Source: Flavobacteriaceae bacterium (GTDB lineage: Bacteria > Bacteroidota > Bacteroidia > Flavobacteriales > Flavobacteriaceae). Taken from it: a stretch of 64,000 nt of DNA. The notes under the pieces were generated by a model, which had not been told where the DNA came from, ran no database searches, and worked only from the letters and a program-made list of their open reading frames with translations. This document shows positions 25,153 through 34,485 of the stretch, one piece after another; the first letter of the stretch is position 1; each line of letters starts with the position of its first letter. The DNA lies in assembly GCA_024743095.1 (NCBI GenBank), contig JANSXF010000010.1, forward strand, positions 18,909-82,908, in the 5' to 3' direction. The position numbers and the translations under genes were made by a program.

Positions 25153-27156
25153 TTAAAAAAGATGGTCCAAAATATCGGAAGCTACAAGATACGGCAAAGT
25201 TACCTTTAAATTAGGGGAGCGCTCCATTTCTCGTTCAATGGCAAAGCGGGCTTCTTTGTTCCTTGCCCAGCTTCTTCGAGAGATTCCGTTGTTCACATCA
25301 AAAAACAACATCTTTTTCAATTTGTTAGCGGCTTCTTCGGAACCGTCGAGCACCATACCAAATCCACCATTGATGACTTCGCCCCAGCCAACCCCGCCAC
25401 CATTGTGGATGGAAACCCAGGTGGCCCCTCTAAAACTATCTCCAATCACATTTTGAATGGCCATATCGGCGGTGAACTTGCTACCGTCGTAAATATTGCT
25501 GGATTCCCGGAAAGGTGAATCGGTTCCACTAACATCATGATGGTCCCGTCCCAAAACTATGGGAGCACTGATTTCTCCTTTGGCAATGGCCGTATTAAAG
25601 GCATTGGCAATTTCACTTCGTCCTTCGGCATCGGCATAAAGAATCCGAGCTTGTGAGCCTACCACCAATTTGTTGCGCTCCGCTTCCGAAATCCATTTGA
25701 TGTTGTCCTGCATTTGTTGTTGGATTTCTTCTGGAGCTTCGGATTTTATCTTTTTCATGACCTCAAGTGCAATGGCATCCGTTTTTTGGAGGTCTTTTGG
25801 GTCACCGGAGGTACAGACCCACCGGAAGGGGCCAAAGCCGTAATCGAAACACATGGGCCCCAAAATATCCTGTACGTAGGATGGATATCTAAAGTCGATC
25901 TTGTTTTTGGCCATTACATCGCCGCCCGCTCGTGAGACTTCCAACAAAAAGGCATTGCCGTAATCAAAAAAGTAGGTGCCCTTTGCGGTGTGCTTGTTGA
26001 TGGCTTTGATCTGTCTTCTTAATGATTCCTGTACTTTTTGCTTGAAGGCTTCGGGATTGTCAACCATTAAATCGTTGGATTCCTCAAACGAAAGTCCAAC
26101 AGGATAGTAACCGCCCGCCCAAGGGTTGTGCAACGAGGTTTGGTCGGAGCCCAGATGAATAAAAATACCCTCTTCGTAAAAACGTTCCCAAACGTCCACC
26201 ACATTGCCAATGTACGCCAAGGAAACCACTTCCTTGTTTTCAACAGCCTCTTTGGTTCGGACGGCCAGTAGGTCTAAATCCACCAACAATTCATCCACCC
26301 AACCCTGGTCGTGACGCTTTTTTGCGGCTTCGGGGTTGACTTCCGCACAAATGGTGATTCCACCTGCAATATTTCCTGCTTTGGGCTGTGCGCCGCTCAT
26401 GCCGCCGAGTCCAGCGGTCAAGAAAATCTTGCCTTTGGGGGATTCATTTTTGTCCAATACTTTCCGGAACGCATTCATGACCGTGATGGCCGTTCCATGG
26501 ACTATACCTTGTGGGCCAATATACATGTAGGAACCTGCGGTCATTTGACCGTATTGGGTGACGCCAAGCGCATTGAAACGTTCCCAATCGTCGGGTTTGG
26601 AGTAATTGGGAATCATCATGCCATTGGTAACCACTACGCGTGGTGCTTCTTTGGATGACGGAAAAAGTCCCATGGGGTGGCCCGAATACATGTTCAAGGT
26701 CTGTTCCTCGGTCATTTCCGCCAAATATTTCATGGTGAGCAGGTACTGTGCCCAGCTTTGGAATACTGCTCCGTTTCCTCCGTAAGTAATCAGTTCCTCG
26801 GGGTGTTGTGCCACGGCAGGATCCAAATTATTTTGGATCATGAGCATAATGGCTGCCGCTTGATGCGTTTTGGCGGGGTATTCCGAAATAGGTCGAGCAT
26901 ACATTTCATAATCGGGCTTGAACCGATGCATATAAATACGACCATAGGTTTTGAGTTCCTCGGCAAATTCCGAAGCGAGCTCTTTGTGCCAAGCTTCGGG
27001 AAAATAACGTAGTGCATTTTGTATGGCCAATTTTTTCTCTTCTTTGGAAAGAATGTCTTTACGCTTTGGAGCCGGATTCCCATTTTTGGGATAGGCTTTT
27101 TTTGCGGGAAGCTGATCGGGTATGCCTTGTAGTATCTGTTGCTGAAATTCAGTCAT
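25153..27156 (-). CDS. hutU: Urocanate hydratase
   Basis: 667 aa. It converts urocanate to 4-imidazolone-5-propionate using tightly bound NAD+. Motifs: LITYGGNGAVFQSWAQYLL, GMMIPNYSKPDDWERFNALG, TAGSYMYIGPQGIVHGT, LTAGLGGMSGAQPKA, and GPMCFDYGFGPFRWVCTSGD with the active-site Cys. The chain is about 100 residues longer than the ~555-aa proteobacterial form, with an extended N-terminus and inserts, as in the longer Bacteroidota type. It lies 11 bases after hutI and is co-transcribed. Confidence 0.95.
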   Translation of the reverse strand: MTEFQQQILQGIPDQLPAKKAYPKNGNPAPKRKDILSKEEKKLAIQNALRYFPEAWHKELASEFAEELKTYGRIYMHRFKPDYEMYARPISEYPAKTHQAAAIMLMIQNNLDPAVAQHPEELITYGGNGAVFQSWAQYLLTMKYLAEMTEEQTLNMYSGHPMGLFPSSKEAPRVVVTNGMMIPNYSKPDDWERFNALGVTQYGQMTAGSYMYIGPQGIVHGTAITVMNAFRKVLDKNESPKGKIFLTAGLGGMSGAQPKAGNIAGGITICAEVNPEAAKKRHDQGWVDELLVDLDLLAVRTKEAVENKEVVSLAYIGNVVDVWERFYEEGIFIHLGSDQTSLHNPWAGGYYPVGLSFEESNDLMVDNPEAFKQKVQESLRRQIKAINKHTAKGTYFFDYGNAFLLEVSRAGGDVMAKNKIDFRYPSYVQDILGPMCFDYGFGPFRWVCTSGDPKDLQKTDAIALEVMKKIKSEAPEEIQQQMQDNIKWISEAERNKLVVGSQARILYADAEGRSEIANAFNTAIAKGEISAPIVLGRDHHDVSGTDSPFRESSNIYDGSKFTADMAIQNVIGDSFRGATWVSIHNGGGVGWGEVINGGFGMVLDGSEEAANKLKKMLFFDVNNGISRRSWARNKEARFAIEREMERSPNLKVTLPYLVASDILDHLF

Positions 27157-27167
27157 GATTTAAAATT

Positions 27168-28394
27168 TTAGTGGATGTGAGTTCCTTTTTTCCAAACTTG
27201 ACTTGGCTTTAATTGCCCTTGATGATAGGTGATTTCTTGATAGTTGTCCGTAGGGAACACCACAAAGTCTGCTAGCGCTCCTTCTTCCAATTTTCCGCGG
27301 TCCGTCAAACGTAAAGCAGCTGCTGCCCTAGAGGTGATGCCGGCCAAAACCTCGGTGTTGGAGAGTTTTTCAAAGGTTCCCAAGATGCTGGCTTGGGTCA
27401 ACAGGTCGCCCATGGGAGCAGAACCTGGATTATGATCACTGGCAATGGACAAAGCGCCGCCTGCATCCAAAATTTTACGGGCAGGGGTGTAGGCACATCC
27501 CAAACCGATGGATGCCCCGGGCAATGCTGTGGCAATGGTGTTGCTCTGGGCGAGCAACTGGATTTCCTTTTCGGTACTGGCTTCCAAATGGTCGGCACTT
27601 ACAGCATCAAAATCTACGGCAACTTGACTGCCACCTGTGGTAAATTGGTCTGCGTGTACGGTAATATCGAATCCCATTTCCTTTGCTTTTTGAAAATAGG
27701 GCTTGATTTCCTCCGGGGAAAAGGCACTTTCTTCCACAAAGGCATCTACACGAAGGGTTAAGTTTTCGGTTTTTATGATGGGGAACAATTCGTTGATGAC
27801 CACATCCAAATAATCTTCGTTTTGATTCCAATCTTTGGGTTTCATATGTGCGGCCAAACATGTTGGGACCAAAGTTGCATTTGAGGTCTGGTTGGCCTGT
27901 TTGATGGCGCGTAGCATTTTCAACTCTTCATCAACGGAAAGACCGTAACCACTTTTCACTTCAATGGTGGTAACGCCATTCTTGAGATGTTTTTGACTTC
28001 TGGCAATGATACCTTTTACCAATTTATCTTGTGATGCTTTTCGGGTTTGGGTTACCGTATCCCAAATACCACCACCTGCCTTGGCAATCTCCAAATAGGT
28101 TTTTCCTGCATTCCGGTAGGCATAGTCACGGGCACGCGTTCCGCCAAAACAAATATGGGTATGGGAGTCAACAAAACCAGGTAGGCAAACATGTGCTCCT
28201 TCGATATGGTGGATGTCGGTATCTTCTGATTTCAAGTTATCAAAAACACCTACTTTGAGAATTTTTCCTTCGGAAACCAAAATGCCGCCGTTTTCGATGA
28301 TGGGCAGTTGCTCATCTTTGAGCGCTCCTTTTAAAGGGAGTCCCGTCATGGGAAGCAATTGGGTAAAAGGTCCTATTAAAAGTGGTTTGTTCAT
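27168..28394 (-). CDS. hutI: Imidazolonepropionase
   Basis: 408-aa amidohydrolase that opens imidazolone propionate to formiminoglutamate. Metal motif FVDSHTHICFGGTRARDY; later HADQFTTGGSQVAVDF, ADHLE and the metal Asp in SDHNPGSAPMGD. The start is taken as ATG 28394 (MNKPLLIGPF), one base after the hutH stop; a start at 28418 would overlap hutH by 23 bases and add eight residues without homology. Third step of the operon's pathway. Confidence 0.94.
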   Translation of the reverse strand: MNKPLLIGPFTQLLPMTGLPLKGALKDEQLPIIENGGILVSEGKILKVGVFDNLKSEDTDIHHIEGAHVCLPGFVDSHTHICFGGTRARDYAYRNAGKTYLEIAKAGGGIWDTVTQTRKASQDKLVKGIIARSQKHLKNGVTTIEVKSGYGLSVDEELKMLRAIKQANQTSNATLVPTCLAAHMKPKDWNQNEDYLDVVINELFPIIKTENLTLRVDAFVEESAFSPEEIKPYFQKAKEMGFDITVHADQFTTGGSQVAVDFDAVSADHLEASTEKEIQLLAQSNTIATALPGASIGLGCAYTPARKILDAGGALSIASDHNPGSAPMGDLLTQASILGTFEKLSNTEVLAGITSRAAAALRLTDRGKLEEGALADFVVFPTDNYQEITYHQGQLKPSQVWKKGTHIH

Positions 28395-28395
28395 T

Positions 28396-29973
28396 TTAGT
28401 ATGTTTCAAATTCATCAAGATGTGGTGCGTTCCACTTTAGCTGTTTTTCGTCCATCACATGGTCTACCAAATCAATGATTTCCTTATTTTGGATGATTTC
28501 AATTCCTTTTTCAATATCGTCTGCAAAGACGCGGTCATTTTCTGCAAAGGCGACCTTGGTTCTCAAAAACGTATGGATTTCATCCAACAGAATACCCGAT
28601 TTTAATGGTTTTCTGTATTCGAAGGCCTGTGCTGAGGTCAATAGTTCGATGGCGAGGATTTTCTCTACATTCTCAATAATGTTGAGCGCTTTTCTACCGC
28701 TGATGGACCCCATACTCACATGGTCTTCCTGCCCCAAGGAAGTGGGAATGCTGTCGGCACTGGCGGGGAAGCATAGGCTTTTGTTCTCGCTGGCCAATGC
28801 CGCGGAAGTATATTGTAAGATCATATAGCCCGAATTGATACCTGTATTGTTCATCAATAATTTGGGAACACCTGGACTGTTGCCTTCCAGCGCCAAGTAA
28901 ATGCGCCGGTCGGAGATATTTCCAATTTCTGAAGCGGCCAAAGCGGCATAATCCAAGGCCAGGGCCAAGGGTTGCCCATGGAAATTTCCACCGCTGATGG
29001 TCAGTTCATCATTTATGATGACAGGATTGTCGGTTACCGAGTTAAGTTCAATTTCCAACAATTCTTTCAAGTGAAGCCAAGCATTACGTGATGCGCCGTG
29101 CACTTGGGGCATGCAACGCAAGGAGTAGGGGTCTTGTACCCGTTCACAATCGATGTGGTCTTCCAGAATTTCCGAACCTTGAAGCAGGGTACGTATCCTA
29201 CCGGCCACATGTTGATTGCCCTTGAAGGGGCGTAGTTCGTGCAATTCTTCAAAAAATGGTTTCATGGAACCTTGTAGTCCTTCGAGCATCATGGCGCCGA
29301 TGATATCGGCATGTCGTAAACAATGTTGTAGTTTGTATACGACCATCACCCCGTGGGCAGCGATGAATTGGGTTCCATTGATCAGGGCAAGCCCTTCTTT
29401 TGGACCCAGTTCCAAAGGTTGTAATCCGGTTTTTTGGAATAATTCCTCGGTTGGGATGATCTTTCCTTTGTATGCCACTTTTCCCAAACCTATCAATGGC
29501 AAAAATAAATGTGAAAGTGGTGCCAAATCGCCAGAAGCTCCAACTGAACCTTGAGAGGGGACCACAGGAATGGCGTCGTTCTCCAAATGCCAAAGCATGC
29601 GTTGCAAAGTCGTTTCGGCAATGCCCGAAAAGCCTTTGGCCAAGGCATGGATTTTAAGGATCAACATGATTTTTGCCAGCTCCGTTGAAATGGGTCGTCC
29701 CACTCCTACGCTATGACTTTGCAATATATTGGATTGAAGGATTTTGGTGTCTTCCTTGGATATTCTGGTACTGCACAAAGGACCAAAGCCTGTATTGATG
29801 CCGTACACTGTATCTCCTTTTTCTACGATACGCTGCACGCGTTGGTAACTCGTATTTACATTTTTTAGGCATTGATCTGAGAAAATACCTTTTATGGTGC
29901 CATGGGCCATGCCCAAAGCTATACTTGCAGTTAGATGGTCTTCGCCAAATTGAAATGTTCGGTCTTTCAACAT
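28396..29973 (-). CDS. hutH: Histidine ammonia-lyase
   Basis: 525 aa. It removes ammonia from L-histidine to give urocanate, the first committed step. The MIO cofactor forms from Ala-Ser-Gly 146-148 within SVGASGDLAPLSH; the catalytic Tyr lies in DTVYGINTGFGPL. FEYRKP and YMILQYTSAAL are further family blocks. It is the promoter-proximal gene of hutHIUG. The 75-base gap to the divergent lysR holds a near -7 box (TAATTTTA) for this strand. Confidence 0.95.
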   Translation of the reverse strand: MLKDRTFQFGEDHLTASIALGMAHGTIKGIFSDQCLKNVNTSYQRVQRIVEKGDTVYGINTGFGPLCSTRISKEDTKILQSNILQSHSVGVGRPISTELAKIMLILKIHALAKGFSGIAETTLQRMLWHLENDAIPVVPSQGSVGASGDLAPLSHLFLPLIGLGKVAYKGKIIPTEELFQKTGLQPLELGPKEGLALINGTQFIAAHGVMVVYKLQHCLRHADIIGAMMLEGLQGSMKPFFEELHELRPFKGNQHVAGRIRTLLQGSEILEDHIDCERVQDPYSLRCMPQVHGASRNAWLHLKELLEIELNSVTDNPVIINDELTISGGNFHGQPLALALDYAALAASEIGNISDRRIYLALEGNSPGVPKLLMNNTGINSGYMILQYTSAALASENKSLCFPASADSIPTSLGQEDHVSMGSISGRKALNIIENVEKILAIELLTSAQAFEYRKPLKSGILLDEIHTFLRTKVAFAENDRVFADDIEKGIEIIQNKEIIDLVDHVMDEKQLKWNAPHLDEFETY

Positions 29974-30025
29974 GCTTTTATCTTTTTTCTAAAATTAAGA
30001 AGTATGATTAATAATTGCCAATACT

Positions 30026-30033
30026 TATTTTTG
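30026..30033 (+). promoter_or_regulatory. -7 box of the LysR gene
   Basis: TATTTTTG, a full TAnnTTTG match, 15 bases before the lysR ATG, which implies a very short leader. The whole hutH/lysR intergenic region is 75 bases, so a regulator bound here would touch both promoters. Confidence 0.5.
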
Positions 30034-30048
30034 TAACAATCAATAAGC

Positions 30049-30936
30049 ATGAATTATCAAATAGAACTTCGACATTTCATCTATTTTTTGGCCGTGGCCG
30101 AAGAACTCCATTATAGAAAGGCGGCTGAAAAATTGTTTATTTCCCAACCCGGCTTGAGTACCCAAATCAAACAAATGGAGGAGATTTTGGATACTCAATT
30201 GTTTGTTCGGGACAAGAAAAAGGTGAGCCTGACTCCTGCGGGGGAGTTTTTAAAAAAGGAGGTCGAGTTTATCTTAAATCATCTGGAGCAGACCAAAAAA
30301 CAGATAAAACTTATAGGAGAAGGGCAATTGGGGGAGGTGCGAATCGGTTTTTTGGGTTCGGCCATGCAAAATGTGGTGCCCAATTTATTGCTGGGATTGA
30401 AGGAAAAATACCCAACAGTCCATACCACTTTGGAGGAACTTTCCAACCGTGCCCAAATCAGTGCGATATTGGCGGACCGTTTGGACTTGGGCTTTGTGCG
30501 ACTGTCACGGGTACCGAAAGGATTGGATGTGAAACCGGTTTTTGAGGACACTTTTTCTTTGGTACTGCCAGTAGGACATCCTTTGGATGAAGCCGATTTT
30601 AAGAACATCGATCAAGTGGCGAATGAAGATTTTATCCTCTTTTCCCAGGATTACAGCCCGATGTACTACGATACGGTGCTCAGTATTTGTGAGGACAGTG
30701 GATTTGTTCCCAATGTGTCGCACAAATCGGTGCATGCACAGACCATTTTCAAATTGGTGGAGAACAGATTGGGCATTGCCATTGTACCAACGACGCTTCA
30801 ATATGGGTTCCAGATGAAGGTCAAGTTCATCGAAATGAAAAGTATTAAACAACGGGCGGTGCTGAGCATGGTATGGAAGACGGATAATAGAAACCCCGCG
30901 CTTCAAAAATGTATGGACTTGCTCATGAAATTATGA
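30049..30936 (+). CDS. LysR-family regulator, probable hut regulator
   Basis: 295 aa. The N-terminal winged helix is ELRHFIYFLAVAEELHYRKAAEKLFISQPGLSTQIKQME. The effector domain from about residue 90 follows (GEVRIGFLGSAMQNVVPNLL, LGFVRLSRVPKGLDVKPV). It is divergent from hutH with a shared 75-base promoter region, the usual LysR layout, so control of hutHIUG, perhaps with urocanate as effector, is a reasonable inference. Many Bacteria use HutC or HutP instead. Confidence 0.88.
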   Translation: MNYQIELRHFIYFLAVAEELHYRKAAEKLFISQPGLSTQIKQMEEILDTQLFVRDKKKVSLTPAGEFLKKEVEFILNHLEQTKKQIKLIGEGQLGEVRIGFLGSAMQNVVPNLLLGLKEKYPTVHTTLEELSNRAQISAILADRLDLGFVRLSRVPKGLDVKPVFEDTFSLVLPVGHPLDEADFKNIDQVANEDFILFSQDYSPMYYDTVLSICEDSGFVPNVSHKSVHAQTIFKLVENRLGIAIVPTTLQYGFQMKVKFIEMKSIKQRAVLSMVWKTDNRNPALQKCMDLLMKL

Positions 30937-30984
30937 TGACAACGTTTTGGAGCGTAACTTTGAAATTCAACTTAAAACAGTATT

Positions 30985-31539
30985 ATGATTTTTGATTTGA
31001 TAAAGGAGAGGAGAAGCATTTTTCCTCAGCAATATATTGATAGGCCCATTGCCAAAGAAACTTTGGAAAAGATATTGGAAGCTGCCAATTGGGCCCCAAC
31101 CCATAAAAAAACAGAACCTTGGCGCTTTAAAGTAATTACTGGGGAAAAGAAACAGGAACTTGGTATTTTCCTTTCAAACAAATATGAAGAAACGGACGCC
31201 AATCCAAAACAAATGAAGATTAAAAAATTACAGTTCAACCCATCAAATTCAGGAGCTGTGATCGCAATTTGCATGCAAAGGGACCCAAAAGAAAGTTTGC
31301 CCGAGTGGGAGGAAATCGCTTCAACGGCCATGGCGGTACAAAACATGTGGTTGTGCTGCACCGAACTTGGGATCGGTAGTTATTGGTCTTCGCCAGGGCT
31401 CATTAAATACATGGATGAGTTCTTTGATTTGAAGGAGGGTGAAAAATGTTTGGGCTTCTTTTATATGGGGTATTTTGATGGAGAGGTCATTCCATCGGCA
31501 AGAACTCCCATGGAAAATAAAGTGGAGTGGTTTGACTAA
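30985..31539 (+). CDS. Nitroreductase-family FMN protein
   Basis: 184 aa, YdjA-like short nitroreductase. FMN-binding N-terminus LIKERRSIFPQQYIDRPI, then ILEAANWAPTHKKTEPWRF and, near the end, ELGIGSYWSSPGLI and GFFYMGYFDG. It acts as an NAD(P)H-dependent FMN oxidoreductase of unknown substrate. It starts 48 bases after lysR on the same strand. The 3' end overlaps the DUF456 gene tail to tail by four bases. Confidence 0.85.
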   Translation: MIFDLIKERRSIFPQQYIDRPIAKETLEKILEAANWAPTHKKTEPWRFKVITGEKKQELGIFLSNKYEETDANPKQMKIKKLQFNPSNSGAVIAICMQRDPKESLPEWEEIASTAMAVQNMWLCCTELGIGSYWSSPGLIKYMDEFFDLKEGEKCLGFFYMGYFDGEVIPSARTPMENKVEWFD

Positions 31540-32048
31540 CTAAAGGTGAACAGGTCGCCGGCGTACTTGATTGCAATATAAACGTAAAAAATAGCGTACA
31601 GAAGCGTAACGACAAACTTCATAAAAGTACCCGTCAAAAAACCTAAAAATGAACCAAAAGCCGCTTTCATGGCGGTTTTTTTATTGGCTTTGTTCAATAA
31701 TTCACCGACCAGAGCCCCAATAAATGGCCAAATAATAATTCCCAAGGGGCCAAAAACCGGGACAAAAATAGCAACGAGCAACCCAACAATAGTGCCCCAC
31801 ATACCAGCTTTGCTGCCACCGAACCTTTTGGTGCCCATGGCAGGAATCACATAATCCAAAATGGTTATGGCTATCGCAATTATAAAAGTGACACCTAGAA
31901 CCCACCAGTTGTCCGGAACAGCTTTGGTCAAGTAAAGCAATAGCAGACCAACCCAGCTAATGGGCGGACCTGGCAAAACTGGCAAAAAACTGCCCAATAT
32001 CCCGACCAACATCAAAAGAAAACCTAAAATGAGCAGTGCAATATCCAT
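31536..32048 (-). CDS. DUF456 membrane protein
   Basis: 170-aa inner-membrane protein with about five hydrophobic segments. Family blocks: GILGSFLPVLPGPPISWVGLLLL, DYVIPAMGTKRFGGSKAGMWGTIVG and GPFIGALVGEL-like PFIGALVGELL, with many Gly and Pro in loops. Function unknown. Divergent from the BlaI-like gene across 134 bases containing the operator cluster. Confidence 0.85.
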   Translation of the reverse strand: MDIALLILGFLLMLVGILGSFLPVLPGPPISWVGLLLLYLTKAVPDNWWVLGVTFIIAIAITILDYVIPAMGTKRFGGSKAGMWGTIVGLLVAIFVPVFGPLGIIIWPFIGALVGELLNKANKKTAMKAAFGSFLGFLTGTFMKFVVTLLYAIFYVYIAIKYAGDLFTFS

Positions 32049-32110
32049 GGCTGTGTTTTACTGTTAGACAAATGTAGCGGACAATTGTTACAAACAAAAC
32101 CTAATTTTTA

Positions 32111-32177
32111 AACTAAAAAATTAGTTAAAACTAAATATTTAGTTATATTTGATTCATATTGAACTAAAAAATTAGTT
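32111..32177 (+). promoter_or_regulatory. Three-operator promoter of the first BlaI/M56 module
   Basis: Three 16-bp palindromes: AACTAAAAAATTAGTT at 32111-32126, AACTAAATATTTAGTT at 32129-32144, and AACTAAAAAATTAGTT again at 32162-32177. A full -7 box TATATTTG occupies 32144-32151, so the first two cover the upstream promoter half and the third covers the region just after the expected start (about 32156). The BlaI ATG is at 32183. The layout indicates tight autorepression by the BlaI-like protein. Confidence 0.75.
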
Positions 32178-32182
32178 GAAAA

Positions 32183-32545
32183 ATGAAACAACTCACCAAG
32201 GCAGAAGAAGAGGTAATGCAGCTCCTTTGGAAAATTAAAAAAGGAAATGTAGCCGCAATTCTGGATGAACTCCCAGAGCCAAAACCGGCATATAATACCG
32301 TATCCACTATTGTCAGGATTTTGCAGGACAAAGGTTTTGTATCCCATGAAAAAGTGGGCAAGGGACATGTGTACTTTCCTTTGATGAAAAAGGAAGAGTA
32401 CAGCAACCAACGCTTGAACACCTTGATGGATGGATATTTCCAAGGATCATTTAGCAGCATGGTATCTTTTTTCATGAATAAAAATGATATCAGCTTGAAG
32501 GAACTCGAAGAGATTATGAAAAACATTAAAGACAAAGGGCAATGA
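32183..32545 (+). CDS. BlaI/MecI/CopY-family repressor
   Basis: 120-aa winged-helix repressor. LTKAEEEVMQLLWKIKKGNVAAILDELPEPKPAYNTVSTIVRILQDKGFVSHEKVGKGHVYFPL is the DNA-binding domain; the C-terminal helices dimerise. In the BlaR1-BlaI system the partner protease relieves repression by cleaving BlaI. It overlaps the M56 gene by four bases (ATGA). Target probably the three palindromes just upstream. No beta-lactamase gene is near. Confidence 0.92.
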   Translation: MKQLTKAEEEVMQLLWKIKKGNVAAILDELPEPKPAYNTVSTIVRILQDKGFVSHEKVGKGHVYFPLMKKEEYSNQRLNTLMDGYFQGSFSSMVSFFMNKNDISLKELEEIMKNIKDKGQ

Positions 32546-34458
32546 TTACCTACATATTAGAATCCTTGGCATTTCAATTGGTCTTTTTGTTGGCCTACGA
32601 CCTTTTTCTAAAGAAAGAGACCTTTTTTCAATGGAACCGTGCATATCTGTTGTGTACGTTTGCTCTTTCCCTGATATTACCTTGGGTAAAGGTCCAAGCG
32701 TTCCAAACCACTATGCCACAGGGGTTGGAGACCACGACTGTATTTTTAACACAACTGAATGGTGTAGTTTTAGGTCCTGGAGTTGATGAAGCCAGTTTTT
32801 TGGAACGTATTCCATGGCCGTATTTGGTTTTGGGAGCTGGAAGCATTTTGGCTGCTTCTTGGTTTGTAATCAAACTATATCAGATAGCGAGGCTCCGCAA
32901 GAAAGGTGAGGTCAAATACTTTAAAGACTTTACCAAGATCATCGTCCCAAAAAGTGTGACCGCATTCTCATTTTTTAGGAACATTTTTATGGGAGATGGG
33001 ATTCATAGGGAAAAGGAGGCCAATATTTTGGCTCACGAATTGGTACACGTAAAACAGTTGCACTCCCTTGATCTACTCTTTTTTGAGTTGTCCCGAATCA
33101 TATTTTGGTTCAATCCCTTGGTATATATCTATCAGAAACGGGTGGCCGAGCTTCATGAATTTATTGCCGATGAAAAGGCAGTCAAGCAAAACAAGGAAGC
33201 ACACTTTGAAATGCTGTTGTCGGAAGCGTTCCATACGCAGAACATCAGTTTTGTCAATCAATTTTTTAATCGATCACTAATCAAAAAACGAATAGTCATG
33301 TTACAAAAAAAGAAGTCCAAAGCCGTTTGGCAATTAAAGTATGTATTGTTGTTGCCCCTTGTATTGGGCATGTTGTTATATACGTCTTGCCAGTTGAACA
33401 AGGAAGACAATGGTCTCGAATCAGTAGATGGGGTATCCCTGGCCGTTGCCAATGAGATTCCGTTTGGAGTTATTGATGAAGTGCCTGTTTTTCCAGGCTG
33501 TGAAAATGCCGAAGATAAAAGGGCTTGTTTCCAAGAAAAAATTCAAGCACACATCCGTAAACATTTTAATTATCCTGATGAAGCACAAGCTTTTGGGATT
33601 CAAGGAAGAGTAAGTGCCATTTTTGTAATGGATGAAGAAGGGAAGGTGGTCGATATCAACATGAGAGGCCCACACGAACTGTTGGAAGAAGAAACCAAGA
33701 GAATTTTAGCTAAGTTGCCACAAATGCAACCGGGCAAACACGAAGGTAAGACGGTCAAGGTACCTTTTTCCATTCCAATAACATTCAGGCTCCAAGGGAA
33801 TGATGAAAAGGAGGTCAGTAAGCAAAGAGGGGAAAGAATTGGGATTCCTTTCGCGAATGTTGATGAAGTTCCCATCTTCCCGGGATGCGAAGATGCTGAT
33901 GATAAAAAAGCTTGCTTCAATGAGCAGATTGTGAAGCATATAAAAAAGCATTTTAATTATCCAAAAAAGGCTCAAGAAATGGGTATACAAGGAAGGGTGA
34001 GTGTGATTTTTATGATTGGGAAGGATGGAATGATCACGGATATAAGAAAGCGTGGGCCACATGAGCTGTTGGAAAATGAAGCTCTCAGAATCATAGAACG
34101 ATTGCCACAAATGCAACCGGGAAAGCATGTTGGAGAAGAGGTAGAAGTATCATTTTCCATTCCAATCACCTTTCGGTTGAATGATGAAAATGATAAAACA
34201 TCGAACAATAGTACTGTGGACCATATGCAAATTGATGGCCTTCTTGTTAAAAAGAATACAAATACCGTTTATGAGGGAGTTGTAAAAGACAGTAAGTCAT
34301 TGGGAATACCAGGTGTTAATATTTCCATTGAAGGTAAATCATCTGGAGTGGTGTCAGATTTCAATGGGGTTTTTTCAATTGAAGCTGAGAAAGGTGATGT
34401 TGTAAAATTCCAATACATAGGTCTTCCTGATAAATTGGTACAAATATCTAATTGGTAA
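32542..34458 (+). CDS. M56 (BlaR1-like) metallopeptidase with duplicated TonB-C-like domains
   Basis: 638-aa membrane sensor protease. N-terminal membrane helices (about 1-50, 92-112), zinc motif HELVH at 165-169 in a cytosolic loop, EFIADEKAV at about 206-214 supplying the third ligand, and a last helix at 266-282. Outside the membrane are two tandem copies of a TonB C-terminal-like unit (about 312-417 and 441-546), each starting DEVPxFPGC and ending FSIPITFRL. A carboxypeptidase-regulatory-like domain (about 575-638) ends the chain. No penicillin-binding sensor is present, so the signal is probably not a beta-lactam. Confidence 0.9.
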   Translation: MITYILESLAFQLVFLLAYDLFLKKETFFQWNRAYLLCTFALSLILPWVKVQAFQTTMPQGLETTTVFLTQLNGVVLGPGVDEASFLERIPWPYLVLGAGSILAASWFVIKLYQIARLRKKGEVKYFKDFTKIIVPKSVTAFSFFRNIFMGDGIHREKEANILAHELVHVKQLHSLDLLFFELSRIIFWFNPLVYIYQKRVAELHEFIADEKAVKQNKEAHFEMLLSEAFHTQNISFVNQFFNRSLIKKRIVMLQKKKSKAVWQLKYVLLLPLVLGMLLYTSCQLNKEDNGLESVDGVSLAVANEIPFGVIDEVPVFPGCENAEDKRACFQEKIQAHIRKHFNYPDEAQAFGIQGRVSAIFVMDEEGKVVDINMRGPHELLEEETKRILAKLPQMQPGKHEGKTVKVPFSIPITFRLQGNDEKEVSKQRGERIGIPFANVDEVPIFPGCEDADDKKACFNEQIVKHIKKHFNYPKKAQEMGIQGRVSVIFMIGKDGMITDIRKRGPHELLENEALRIIERLPQMQPGKHVGEEVEVSFSIPITFRLNDENDKTSNNSTVDHMQIDGLLVKKNTNTVYEGVVKDSKSLGIPGVNISIEGKSSGVVSDFNGVFSIEAEKGDVVKFQYIGLPDKLVQISNW

Positions 34459-34485
34459 TCAAAAGGACTAAATCAATAGATATTG

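Noticed and set aside
32542..34458. Calling the BlaI/M56 modules beta-lactam resistance
   Set aside because: Neither M56 protein has a penicillin-binding sensor domain and there is no beta-lactamase or alternative PBP gene nearby.
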